Positions 55,901 to 64,000 of a stretch of 64,000 nucleotides of DNA are shown here, one piece after another; within the stretch, counting starts at the first letter, position 1; each line of letters begins with the position of its first letter. The translations under genes were made by a program, and so were the position numbers. This DNA is from Pseudomonadota bacterium (GTDB lineage Bacteria; Pseudomonadota; Gammaproteobacteria; Steroidobacterales; Steroidobacteraceae). The notes under the pieces were generated by a model. The model saw nothing but the letters and a program-made list of their open reading frames with translations. It ran no database searches and had not been told where the DNA came from. The stretch covers positions 1-64,000 of the forward strand of contig JAFAEQ010000067.1 of the NCBI GenBank assembly GCA_023423935.1. Reading direction: 5' to 3'.

Positions 55901-56824
55901 ATGAACACTCGAATTCTGTTCAGCTTTGTCCTGAGCGCTGTGCTCTGCGCGTGCGGCGGTCAGCCGACACAGCAGGCAACTACGGCCAAACCGGCCGTCG
56001 ATCCTCGTGGTCCGGATGCGATGCTGGTTGACGCCATGCGGCGACACACGCAGCAGGGAGACTTCGCCGCCGCGCTGCAATTGGTCAAATCGGCGGCCGA
56101 GAAGGCGCCCGACCGCAAGGACATCGTCTGGTTGTATTCGCAACTGTGCTCGCAGGCGAACGGCTGTCAGCCCGAGTCAGCGGAAAGTCATCTGCGAAAA
56201 CAGGATCCTCAGAATGCAGCCGTCTGGCTCGGCCCTCTCTCGCGCGCACGACTGAGAAAGGATGTCGCTGCGGAGAACGAAATCCTCGAAGCGATGAGCC
56301 GCGCCGAGCGGTTCGATATCTACTGGAACTCGATCGTCTCGAAGATGGCGTTGGTGGCCAGCGCCGATGTCGCAGCGCATCTCGGCCCAACGACTCCCGA
56401 TGTGGTGACGACGAGTTTGAATGATGTCATCGGTTGGCTGTCCGCCGTCGACCTACCGAGGTTCGCTCCGCTGAGCGAATCGTGCAGCGCCGCCCGCACG
56501 ACCAATCCGACCATTGCGGCGCGCTGCGCAAAGATCGCCAACGTACTGATGAACGGCGACAGCTACATCGCCGAGAGCGTCGGCCTGGGCATCGCCGAGC
56601 GACTCGCGCCTGCAAACTCGCCGCAAGCTGTGCAAATCGCCGAACGCATCAAGCGCGCGCGCTACCAGCGCGACATCGCCGGCCAGATCATCGCCGGCCA
56701 GCTGGAACGGGATAAGTTCTCGCGCGAACTGATCAAGCTCATGGCCACACAACGCCGCGAGCAGGACGTATTCCTCGCGGTCATCCGCTGGGGCGGACAG
56801 CCGACCGAACCAGGGAGCAATTAG
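55901..56824 (+). CDS. Hypothetical lipoprotein with TPR-like helices
   Basis: The 307 aa protein has a lipobox (VLCACG, Cys about 18). The mature part is all-helical with repeats similar to TPRs (HTQQGDFAAALQLVKSAAEKAPDRKDIVWLYSQLC). Four Cys residues occur in two pairs. I recognise no named family. Its stop codon TAG is inside a heptamer repeat. Confidence 0.65.
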   Translation: MNTRILFSFVLSAVLCACGGQPTQQATTAKPAVDPRGPDAMLVDAMRRHTQQGDFAAALQLVKSAAEKAPDRKDIVWLYSQLCSQANGCQPESAESHLRKQDPQNAAVWLGPLSRARLRKDVAAENEILEAMSRAERFDIYWNSIVSKMALVASADVAAHLGPTTPDVVTTSLNDVIGWLSAVDLPRFAPLSESCSAARTTNPTIAARCAKIANVLMNGDSYIAESVGLGIAERLAPANSPQAVQIAERIKRARYQRDIAGQIIAGQLERDKFSRELIKLMATQRREQDVFLAVIRWGGQPTEPGSN

Positions 56825-57293
56825 CAATGAGTAATGAGTAATGAGTAATGAGTAATTAGTAATGAGAAGCCCTGAGCAATTCCGTTTCTTCATTCCGGCA
56901 TTGCTCATTACTCATTGCTAATTCAGCCTCATGCCGCTGTGGCTGCTGACGCGAGCAATGAGTAATGGGAACCCTGACCAATTCCGTTCTTCATTCCGGC
57001 ATTGCTCATTGCTCATTACTCATTGCTAATTCAGCTCACGCCGCTGCGGCTGCTGACGCGAGCAATTAGTTAATGAGAAGCCCTGAGCAATTCCGTTTCT
57101 TCATTCCGGCATTGCTCATTGCTCATTACTCATTGCTAATTCAGCTCATGCCGCTTGCGGCTGGAGCTGCTGACGCGAGCAATTAGTTAATGAGAAGCCC
57201 TGACCAATTCCGTTCTTCATTCCGGCATTGCTCATTGCTCATTACTCATTGCTAATTCAGCTCATGCCGCTTGCGGCTGGGGCTGCTGACGCG
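56822..57293. repeat. Four-copy tandem array of heptamer repeat plus rdgC 3' end
   Basis: Each unit of 108-116 bp contains a copy of the last codons of rdgC (copies at 56924-56953, 57032-57060, 57142-57177 and the genuine 57258-57293), an AATGAG-type arm, a constant phrase CTTCATTCCGG, and an ATTGCTC/ATTACTC arm. The left end overlaps the stop codon of the preceding gene. The array is consistent with serial tandem duplication of the rdgC 3' end with its downstream repeat. Confidence 0.88.
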
Positions 57294-58182
57294 CTTCGCC
57301 GCCGAGGGCTTCGCGCAAGTCGTTGAGCATTTGATTCAGCTCGCCGGTCATCAGCAGGAAGTCGATGTCGAATTGTTCTTCCGGGGAGATGCCTTCGTTC
57401 TCGGATTTGTCCTTGGCGATCTCCAGGAACTCGATTCGCTTCAAGACCAGTTTGTCCGTCATCACGAACGCGATGCGATCGTTCCAGGTGAGTCCCAGGC
57501 GGGTGGTGAATTTGCCCGACTGAAGATGAGACTGGATGTCCTTGCCTTCGAGCGTGTGTCGCACATAGCGCACCGTCGATTTCTGCTTGTCCGGTGTCTG
57601 CAGCTCGACTTCGTCCGCGATCACGAATCGCAGGGGCGCATCGCCCAATGTCAGCCATGCGGCCATCGATGCGTGCGGCACGCGTTCGGTTTCGAGGAAC
57701 TGCACGGGAAAGGTCCCGAGCGTGTCGCGCAGGGTTTCGACCAGCTCATCGGCCCGATTGCCGCCGGCGGCATCGACGATGAACCAGCCGTTCACGGGAT
57801 CGATCCAGGCGCGGGTCACGCGTCGACGCGACAAAGCGCGCGCGCGCAGCTCTTCCGTCACGCGCTCCTTGATCTCGCGCATCTGACGACGTCCGACAGG
57901 GAAACCCTGCTGGTCGGCCTGCTTCTCGGCGCGCTCGACAGTGACCTGCTTGATGATCGAAGCAGGCAGCAGCTTCTGCTCGACACCGAGCGCGATCAGA
58001 TGCTGACCGTTCGTCGTGTGTACGAAGCGCTGGATGCTGCTCGGATGGAGCCATCCGCGGCTGAACATATCGAAGCTGCCGACGGCCTGGAGCGGGCGGC
58101 GTGAGAGCTTTTCTTCGAGCTCCGCCGCGGACACCGACCAGTTATCGGGCAGTCGGTAAATCGTCAGATTCTTGAACCACAT
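57262..58182 (-). CDS. rdgC: Recombination-associated protein RdgC
   Basis: The ATG at 58182 gives 306 aa, close to the 303 aa of E. coli RdgC. Conserved segments are MWFKNLTIYRL, AVGSFDMFSRGWLHP, KQVTVERAEKQADQQGFPVGRRQMREIKERVTEEL and FDIDFLLMTGELNQMLNDL (each read at the expected order). RdgC forms a ring dimer around double-stranded DNA and limits RecA recombination. The C-terminal residues (QQPQPQAA) are the part amplified in the downstream tandem array. Confidence 0.95.
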   Translation of the reverse strand: MWFKNLTIYRLPDNWSVSAAELEEKLSRRPLQAVGSFDMFSRGWLHPSSIQRFVHTTNGQHLIALGVEQKLLPASIIKQVTVERAEKQADQQGFPVGRRQMREIKERVTEELRARALSRRRVTRAWIDPVNGWFIVDAAGGNRADELVETLRDTLGTFPVQFLETERVPHASMAAWLTLGDAPLRFVIADEVELQTPDKQKSTVRYVRHTLEGKDIQSHLQSGKFTTRLGLTWNDRIAFVMTDKLVLKRIEFLEIAKDKSENEGISPEEQFDIDFLLMTGELNQMLNDLREALGGEARQQPQPQAA

Positions 58183-58428
58183 GAATGAGCCTGCCTGCGA
58201 GCTGATCGCGGCACTTCGGGCCGAGACGTTGTGCGGAGCATCTGCACGATCCGCAAGAGCGGCGGAGTATACGGATCGAGTCCGGCTCGGCCAGTCTTGC
58301 ATTCGCCGTGAATCTTTGACCGCGTGAATTCAGGGCCGCCATCATGGACAAGGCGATGAACCTTCGTCAGTTCCGATCAGCACCCTATGACTGAACGAAT
58401 TCGCGCCTGCATGGGGATGTGCTCAAAG

Positions 58429-58455
58429 CCAGGCTGCGGGAACGCCGCAGCCTGG
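58429..58455 (-). terminator. Terminator-like hairpin after the DUF3617 gene
   Basis: CCAGGCTGCGG at 58429-58439 pairs exactly with CCGCAGCCTGG at 58445-58455 over a 5-nt loop. In minus-strand direction the stem begins 11 nt after the stop codon and is followed by CTTTG. The T tract is short. Confidence 0.6.
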
Positions 58456-58466
58456 AAATCGCGCGT

Positions 58467-59045
58467 TTACTCTTCTTCTTCGCTGTCGTCGGCGGGCGAG
58501 TCGTCATCGCTCGCGCCGTCATCATCGTCCGTGCACTGCGCACCCAGCCAGCGGCCGATCAGTTGACCCTTCAGCGTGAACGCCTCGGGACCTTCGCCCA
58601 CTTTGAGATCGATGCTGCCGTTCATCGTTTCGGGCGTCGGGGAGTTCACTTTCAGCACGCCTCCACCTTTGACTTCTCCGTCACACACGATGCGCACTTC
58701 CTGAGCGGTGCGCGTAGTGCGCACGACGCTCTGCCGGCACTCCTTCGCATTCGCCGAGCTGAAGGGTTGCTCGAGATCCTTCTCGGTGATGCATTCGCGG
58801 GTGGTGTCCGTGCTGGGACCTTTGGCTGCCTCGGCCTTCATGTCTGCTGCCATCTTCGCGCGCTGCTCGGGCGTGAGCGTATCGAGCAACGCCTTCGGCA
58901 AGGGGAGCACACCGCTCGACTGCAGGACGGATTTGATTTCCCACAACCCCGTCTTGATGTTCAACCGATCGGCACTGAATGCAACCAGCGGCGTGAAGCC
59001 CACGACGACCATCACCGCTGCTTTGAACCATGGAGCACGAATCAT
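58467..59045 (-). CDS. DUF3617 family protein
   Basis: The 192 aa protein has a signal-like N-terminus (KAAVMVVVGFTPLVAFSA). DUF3617 features include LNIKTGLWEIKSVLQ near the mature N-terminus, a CITEKDLEQPF segment and a Cys pair (ECRQSVVR, VRIVCDGEV). The C-terminus is strongly acidic (Asp/Glu-rich). It is probably periplasmic. Function is unknown. Confidence 0.82.
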   Translation of the reverse strand: MIRAPWFKAAVMVVVGFTPLVAFSADRLNIKTGLWEIKSVLQSSGVLPLPKALLDTLTPEQRAKMAADMKAEAAKGPSTDTTRECITEKDLEQPFSSANAKECRQSVVRTTRTAQEVRIVCDGEVKGGGVLKVNSPTPETMNGSIDLKVGEGPEAFTLKGQLIGRWLGAQCTDDDDGASDDDSPADDSEEEE

Positions 59046-59302
59046 TCTTATGTACCTCTGACCAATTCGCCTTTTGTAGTACCAGCCGCTTCGATCGCCG
59101 CTGTATTTCAGGCAGTTGCAAATTCGTGAAGGCCGGGAAGTCGATAAATCAGAGCTTCCTTACTCCCGACGCGTATTGTCTGCGAAAAGGCTGCACGGAT
59201 GCGACGGCAAGTCGCCGACGTGCCCGCCGCCTGCGACAGCAGGAACGCCGACACAGCGGGGCGCGTTCCTGAACCTACCGTCGAATCCTCAACGAGGCTC
59301 GC

Positions 59303-62002
59303 ATGGCAAGTTCGACCCGCAAGCTTTCGAAGTACCGCGCCAAACGCGATTTCACCAAGACGAAAGAGCCGAGCGGCCAGCTGCCGGTGCGCCAGTCGCA
59401 GCAGCTGCGCTTCGTGATCCAGAAACATGCGGCCCGCCGTCTGCACTTCGATCTGCGACTTGAGCTCGGCGGTGTATTCAAGTCGTGGGCAGTCACGCGC
59501 GGACCGTCGCTCAATCCGCGGGACAAGCGTCTAGCAGTCGAAGTCGAAGACCATCCGCTCGACTACGGCGATTTCGAAGGGACCATTCCCGCGGGTCAGT
59601 ATGGCGGCGGCACGGTGCAACTTTGGGATCGCGGCTACTGGACACCCGAAGGCGATCTGGATCCCGCCAGGCAACTCGCGAAGGGCGAGCTGAAGTTCTC
59701 GCTCGAAGGTGGCCGACTCCACGGCAGCTGGGTGCTCGTGCGAATGAAGGAGGATCGCGAAGGCGGCAAGCGCACGAACTGGCTACTGATCAAACATCGC
59801 GACGCCGCAGCACGTGATGCGGCGCAAGTGGATGCGATGATGGCGGAAGATCGATCCATCGCCTCGGAGCGCGACATGGCGCAAATCGCTGCCGGCAAGG
59901 GCGCCGCGCCAAAGCCATTCATGCTTGCGAGCAAGACCGCGGCCGATGCGACATGGCAGTCGAACCGCGCCCAACCCGATCAGCCCACTGTAAAACCCGT
60001 GACGGCCAGAAAATCCGCGCGCCCCAGGTCGAAGACGAAGCTTCCCGAATTCATCGAACCTGAGTTGTGCAAGCTCCTGGACCGGCCGCCCGTCGGCGAC
60101 ACCTGGGCGCACGAAGTGAAGTTCGACGGGTATCGCATTCAAATGCGCGTCGCGGGTGGCGAATGCGAACTGCGCACGCGCAAAGGCCTCGACTGGACTC
60201 ACAAATTTCCGGAGATCGCCGCTGCCGCCGCCAAGCTTCCCGACTGCATCATCGACGGCGAAGTGGCAGCGCTCGATGAACATGGATCACCCGATTTCGC
60301 CGCTCTGCAGGCAGCACTCTCCGACGGCAACACCCGCGACCTGATCTTCTTCGCGTTCGATCTGCTCTTCAGCGAAGACGGCGATCTACGCAAGCAGCCG
60401 CTGTCCGAACGCAAAGCGAAATTGCAGCGCTTGCTGGGGCCACGCAAAGGCGCACTGATCCGTTACGTGGATCATTTCCAGACCGCAGGCGATGCCGTTT
60501 TGCAATCGGCGTGTCGCATGCATCTTGAAGGCATCATTTCGAAGCGACTCGATGCTCCTTACAAATCGGGCCGCAGCGGCGACTGGACCAAGTCGAAATG
60601 CCGCGCGGGCCATGAAGTCGTCATCGGGGGCTGGACCCATGATTCGGGGCAGCTGCGCTCGCTGCTGGTGGGCGTGCATCGTGGCGAGCATCTCGCGTAC
60701 GTCGGCCGCGTCGGCACCGGTTTTGGACGCAGCAAGGCTCAGGCACTGATCAAACAGTTGAAAGCATTGAAGACGAACGAAAGTCCCTTCGGCGGCGAGA
60801 ATGCACCGCGCAGCGCGCGCGACATCCGCTGGGTCAAACCCGAGCTGGTCGCGGAGATCGAGTTCGCAGGCTGGACGGGCGCGGGTAACGTGAGGCAAGC
60901 CGCCTTCAAGGGTCTGCGCAGCGATAAGCCTGCGGCCGAAGTGGAAGCCGAGATGCCCGCACCTGCTACGAGTGTCGAAGTCGCGAAGCCGAAGCGCTCG
61001 CCCGCGGCAAAACAATCGCGCACAGCAAACGGCAAGGCGATGGTCATGGGAGTTTCGATCTCCAGCGCCGACAAACCGCTGTGGCCGAATGCAAACGACG
61101 ATCGCCCGGTGACCAAGCTCGATCTTGCGAAGTACTTCGAAACGATGGGTGAGCTGATCATGCCGCACATCGAAGGGCGTCCCTGTTCAGTGATTCGTGC
61201 ACCGGATGGCATCGAGGCCGAGAAGTTCTTTCAGCGTCATGCGATGCGCGGCACGTCCAATCTGCTCACGCTGACGAAGGTCGCTGGCGATCACAAACCG
61301 TATCTGCAGATCGATCGTGTGGAAGCGCTCATTGCGGTGGCACAGACCGCGGGCATCGAGCTGCACCCGTGGAATTGCCGTCCGTACGATGCCTCGGTCG
61401 CCGGGCGGCTGGTGTTCGATCTCGATCCGGGCCCTGATCTTTCATTCGATGTCGTGATCGATGCGGCGAAGGAGATGCGCGAGCGGCTCGAAGCGCTGGG
61501 ACTCGAAGCCTTCTGCAAGACCACCGGCGGCAAGGGCTTGCACGTCGTCACACCGCTCGATAGCGATGGCAAGAAGGCCGTCGGCTGGCCGGAGGCGAAA
61601 GCCTTTGCACAAGCGGTATGTACACAGATGGCTCAGGACAGCCCGGATAAATACGTCGTGAACATGGCGAAGAAGATTCGCGGCGGGAAAATCTTCCTGG
61701 ACTATCTTCGCAACGATCGGATGTCGACGGCGGTGGCGCCCTACTCTCCGCGCGTGCGGGAAGGAGCGCCCGTGTCGATGCCGATCGCATGGAATCAGGT
61801 CAAGCATGGGCTCGATCCGCAGCGCTACACTCTTCGCACGGTGCCTGCGCTTGCACGCAGGAGCAGGGCGTGGGATGGATATGAAGAGGCGGCGCGACCG
61901 CTCGGACCTGCGATGCAGCAGCTGCTCGACACAGGTTCTCCCAAGACTCGCTCGGCACGTCGCACTCGTGTCAGCCGCGAATCGCGCTCCGCACATCCGT
62001 AG
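59303..62002 (+). CDS. ligD: DNA ligase D (phosphoesterase-ligase-polymerase fusion)
   Basis: The 899 aa protein has three domains. The 3'-phosphoesterase domain (about 10-170) has KHAARRLHFDLRLELGG and DHPLDYGDFEGTIPAGQYGGG. The ATP-dependent ligase domain (about 255-560) has motif I HEVKFDGYRI with Lys273, and the final OB fold with FVHGKRP-like features. The primase-polymerase domain (about 610-880) has LVFDLDPGPD with catalytic Asp residues and GGKGLHVVTPL. It repairs double-strand breaks by end-joining with Ku. No ku gene is in the window. Confidence 0.94.
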   Translation: MASSTRKLSKYRAKRDFTKTKEPSGQLPVRQSQQLRFVIQKHAARRLHFDLRLELGGVFKSWAVTRGPSLNPRDKRLAVEVEDHPLDYGDFEGTIPAGQYGGGTVQLWDRGYWTPEGDLDPARQLAKGELKFSLEGGRLHGSWVLVRMKEDREGGKRTNWLLIKHRDAAARDAAQVDAMMAEDRSIASERDMAQIAAGKGAAPKPFMLASKTAADATWQSNRAQPDQPTVKPVTARKSARPRSKTKLPEFIEPELCKLLDRPPVGDTWAHEVKFDGYRIQMRVAGGECELRTRKGLDWTHKFPEIAAAAAKLPDCIIDGEVAALDEHGSPDFAALQAALSDGNTRDLIFFAFDLLFSEDGDLRKQPLSERKAKLQRLLGPRKGALIRYVDHFQTAGDAVLQSACRMHLEGIISKRLDAPYKSGRSGDWTKSKCRAGHEVVIGGWTHDSGQLRSLLVGVHRGEHLAYVGRVGTGFGRSKAQALIKQLKALKTNESPFGGENAPRSARDIRWVKPELVAEIEFAGWTGAGNVRQAAFKGLRSDKPAAEVEAEMPAPATSVEVAKPKRSPAAKQSRTANGKAMVMGVSISSADKPLWPNANDDRPVTKLDLAKYFETMGELIMPHIEGRPCSVIRAPDGIEAEKFFQRHAMRGTSNLLTLTKVAGDHKPYLQIDRVEALIAVAQTAGIELHPWNCRPYDASVAGRLVFDLDPGPDLSFDVVIDAAKEMRERLEALGLEAFCKTTGGKGLHVVTPLDSDGKKAVGWPEAKAFAQAVCTQMAQDSPDKYVVNMAKKIRGGKIFLDYLRNDRMSTAVAPYSPRVREGAPVSMPIAWNQVKHGLDPQRYTLRTVPALARRSRAWDGYEEAARPLGPAMQQLLDTGSPKTRSARRTRVSRESRSAHP

Positions 62003-62025
62003 CTCTTGAATCGGCGAGGTCGAGT

Positions 62026-62862
62026 TTGAAGCGAGGGTTCTGGTCGGCAGTGCTGGCTGCGAGTGTTCTGTGTTGCGCGACGGCGCACGCCGATCTGGTC
62101 GATGCCATCAACGATGTTCGCGCCGCAGGCTGCGGCAAGCGGCCCGGCGTTTCCGCCCCCTTGAAGCCCAGCCGCGAACTGGATGCGGTGGCGGAGGAAT
62201 GGTCGAAAGGCGGTCGGCTGCGCGACGCGCTTGTTCGCGTGAACTACCAGGCCGTGAACTCCGCGTCCATGCACATTCAAGGCGCTCCGAACCGGAAGGC
62301 GCTCCTGAACGCACTGGCGAGCAACTACTGCGAGACGCTCACCGAGCCCTCGTTCACGACCATCGGCATCGCCGAGAAATCCAGGGATGTGTTTGTCGTC
62401 GTCGCACTTCCCTTCGCGGCGCCGACCATTCGCGATGCAAAGCAGATCGCGGAGCAGTCTCTCGCTCTCGTGAACAAGGCGCGCGCGCAGCCGCGCAAAT
62501 GCGGCTCGAAGTCGTTCGCAGCGGCCCCGCCGCTGACGTTATCGGCAGTGCTGAACCGCGCAGCACTGATTCATGCGCAGGACATGGCGCAGCACAATTT
62601 CTTCGAACATGAAGGATCGGATGGCAGCACCGTCGCTGTTCGCGCGACGCGAGCGGGTTATCAATGGCGAAGCATCGGTGAGAACATCGCCGCAGGACCG
62701 ACCACGGCTGCTGCGGTCGTGCAGGGATGGCTCGACAGCCCCGGACATTGCGCCAACATCATGGACCCGGCGTATGTCGACATGGGCATCGCCTATGCGA
62801 CCGAGCCCAAGAGCCAGGCATGGATCTACTGGTCGCAGGTGTTCGGCAGAAGCCGCAAGTAG
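62026..62862 (+). CDS. CAP-domain (SCP/PR1) secreted protein
   Basis: A TTG start at 62026 with GAGGTCGAG upstream gives 278 aa and a signal peptide (ending ATAHA). The first half (about 25-130) looks like a degenerate first CAP-like copy (VDAINDVRAAGCG). The second half (about 140-278) is a clear CAP domain: LVNKARAQPRKCG, AALIHAQDMAQHNFFEHEG, GENIAAG and WLDSPGHCANIMDPAYVDMGIA. It is extracytoplasmic. Bacterial CAP proteins have unclear roles. It lies 24 nt after ligD. Confidence 0.88.
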   Translation: MKRGFWSAVLAASVLCCATAHADLVDAINDVRAAGCGKRPGVSAPLKPSRELDAVAEEWSKGGRLRDALVRVNYQAVNSASMHIQGAPNRKALLNALASNYCETLTEPSFTTIGIAEKSRDVFVVVALPFAAPTIRDAKQIAEQSLALVNKARAQPRKCGSKSFAAAPPLTLSAVLNRAALIHAQDMAQHNFFEHEGSDGSTVAVRATRAGYQWRSIGENIAAGPTTAAAVVQGWLDSPGHCANIMDPAYVDMGIAYATEPKSQAWIYWSQVFGRSRK

Positions 62863-62888
62863 GCGGAGCGCACGGACGCTCCGCCCCT
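62862..62888. terminator. Bidirectional terminator between CAP gene and dps
   Basis: GGCGGAGCG at 62862-62870 pairs exactly with CGCTCCGCC at 62877-62885, and CCTTTC follows. The stem begins at the stop codon of the CAP gene and ends 10 nt before the end of the convergent dps gene. Confidence 0.65.
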
Positions 62889-62897
62889 TTCAAGACA

Positions 62898-63368
62898 TCA
62901 CGAATCGAGGAGACTGCGCAGCATCCACGCGGTCTTTTCGTGCAACTGAATGCGCTGAGTCAGAAGATCGGCCGTCGCCTCGTCACCGGCTTCGTCCGCC
63001 GTCGGAAACACCGAGCGTGCCGTGCGGACCACCGCTTCCTGACCTTCGACGAGCTCGCGAATCATGTCCTCCGCCTTGGGAACGCCATCGTTTTCCTTGA
63101 TCGAGGACAGCTTCGCGAACTCGACATAGCTGCCGGGCGCGAAGAATCCCAACGCACGAATCCGTTCTGCGATCGAGTCCACCGCCGTCGCCAGCTCCGT
63201 GTATTGCGTTTCGAACATCAGATGCAGCGTCTGGAACATCGGACCTGTGACGTTCCAGTGAAACTTATGGGTTTTCAGATACAGCGTGTAGCTGTCCGCC
63301 AGCAGATGCGAGAGTCCCTCGGCGACTTTCGTTCGATGAGCTTCACTGATGCCGATGTCGATTTTCAT
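62898..63368 (-). CDS. dps: Dps family DNA-binding ferritin-like protein
   Basis: The 156 aa protein is preceded by a strong GGGGAGAAG site. The ferroxidase site is in KTHKFHWNVTGPMF (His) and ETQYTELATAVDSIAERIRALG (Asp, Glu), typical for Dps. The N-terminus is short with few Lys, so DNA binding by the tail may be weak. Dps makes a 12-mer that stores iron, consumes peroxide and protects DNA in starvation. Confidence 0.93.
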   Translation of the reverse strand: MKIDIGISEAHRTKVAEGLSHLLADSYTLYLKTHKFHWNVTGPMFQTLHLMFETQYTELATAVDSIAERIRALGFFAPGSYVEFAKLSSIKENDGVPKAEDMIRELVEGQEAVVRTARSVFPTADEAGDEATADLLTQRIQLHEKTAWMLRSLLDS

Positions 63369-63496
63369 GTTCTTCTCCCCGGTGGTGTCGATAGATGAGT
63401 CGTACCGTACGCCGCCGGCTCGCAGAGGCGCAACAGTTGAAGCCGATCGTTACACTTTGAAGTTTCAATCGCTCGAACGTCTTGAACTCCAGACTG

Positions 63497-63883
63497 TTAT
63501 TCCGCTTCGTGACACACAGCTTCGATGTTGTGACCGTCCGGATCTAGAACGAATGCGCCATAGTAGTTGGGGTGATAGTCCGGGCGCAGACCGGGCGCGC
63601 CGTTATCGCGACCTCCGGCGGCAAGCGCGGCTTCATAAAACTCCTTCACCGCTGCGCGGTTGGCTGCACGGAATGCAACGTGCACCGGCGGCTGATTGGG
63701 CTTGCCCTTGCCGATCCAGAAGTCCGGCTTGGCCGGCTCGCCGAACCCCGCGCCTTCATAGCCACCTGTCATCTCCGCCGTAATGTCCATCAGCAACCGA
63801 TAACCCAAAGGCGCAAGGGCGGCTGTATAGAACGCCTTGCTCCTGGCGAAGTCGCTTACGGAAACACCGGTGTGATCGATCAT
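63497..63883 (-). CDS. VOC family (glyoxalase-like) protein
   Basis: The 128 aa protein is preceded by AGGAG. It opens MIDHTGVSVSDFARSKAFYTAAL, the VOC metal-site strand and helix. The second half has KPNQPPVHVAFRAANRAAVKEFYEAALAAGG and ends with DPDGHNIEAVCHEAE, which holds the final Glu ligand. It has one betaalphabetabetabeta pair, so it probably dimerises. The substrate is unknown. The remaining about 117 nt to the window end hold no gene that I can support. Confidence 0.9.
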   Translation of the reverse strand: MIDHTGVSVSDFARSKAFYTAALAPLGYRLLMDITAEMTGGYEGAGFGEPAKPDFWIGKGKPNQPPVHVAFRAANRAAVKEFYEAALAAGGRDNGAPGLRPDYHPNYYGAFVLDPDGHNIEAVCHEAE

Positions 63884-64000
63884 GTGAAGTACTCCTGGAA
63901 GTGATCGGACGCGACAATGTAGAAGGAAAGCATGACAGCCGGCGGCACGAATACGCGTCAGCAGGTCCTTTCGATTGGAAACTCACGACTACACGACTTC

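Noticed and set aside
56822..57260. Possible CRISPR array or sRNA cluster
   Set aside because: The four units are nearly identical throughout and include copies of the rdgC tail, so tandem duplication explains it.

Overview
The window is a GC-rich, densely packed bacterial chromosome segment. Gene content points to a gammaproteobacterium: RdgC, a YheS-type ABC-F ATPase, an AtoE-type fatty acid permease, GGDEF/EAL proteins, MipA/OmpV and an HAE1 RND pump. A Steroidobacteraceae/Nevskiales/Xanthomonadales-like organism is my best guess; I see no rRNA or other taxonomic marker to settle it. I see no tRNA, rRNA, CRISPR array, prophage or intact IS element. The window opens with a G8/C18 homopolymer that is probably a contig end or artefact.

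Layout. 0.3-5.2 kb: HD phosphohydrolase, MgtC/DUF4010 membrane protein, two SDR oxidoreductases, a LAS (M15) peptidase. 5.5-10.7 kb: PAS-GGDEF-EAL sensor, yheS, a TetR regulator with a twin palindromic operator. 10.8-19.4 kb: stand-alone TonB domain, CaiB-type CoA transferase, a tyrosine phosphatase, a membrane GGDEF protein, AtoE permease, MipA/OmpV porin-like protein, glutathione peroxidase, AEC carrier. 19.5-24.6 kb: MOSC protein, M20 peptidase, orphan PstS-like lipoprotein, GST, DUF1348 protein. 24.7-32.3 kb: ATP-dependent DNA ligase, outer-membrane-type protein, a coupled pair of PH-domain membrane proteins (YdbS/YdbT type), DUF4184, cyclophilin. 32.7-36.9 kb: RND adaptor and pump. 37.9-46.7 kb: Tat-exported Gfo/Idh/MocA oxidoreductase, GNAT, DUF456, DUF457-like protein, cytochrome c prime and cytochrome b561, hybrid histidine kinase, DUF4136 lipoprotein. 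46.8-53 kb (all minus): DEAD-box helicase, then a six-gene envelope-sensing operon (DUF5668, LiaF-like, LytS-like kinase, LytTR regulator, DUF4342, M15 peptidase). 53.3-64 kb: FecR/DUF6600 protein, lipoprotein, RdgC, DUF3617, LigD, CAP-domain protein, Dps, VOC protein.

The genes are mostly ordinary; the intergenic DNA is not. Three families of structured repeats occupy the gaps, mainly between convergent genes. (1) A heptamer family (ATTACTC/ATTGCTC) forms hairpins in three convergent gaps, and in five of six flanking genes the stop codon lies inside the repeat. (2) A 9-bp periodic family of form C-Y-Y-Y-G-T-G-N-N occurs as inverted or tandem arrays at about 19.4, 26.3, 37 and 45.4-46.1 kb. 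(3) REP-like stem-loops with a constant C-TTCA-G loop and covarying stems occur at 22.7, 45.5-46.1 and 53.2 kb. Downstream of rdgC the last codons of the gene plus the heptamer element have been amplified into a four-copy tandem array. Of 13 convergent gene junctions, the four with gaps under 20 nt hold no hairpin and the other nine all hold repeats or hairpins.
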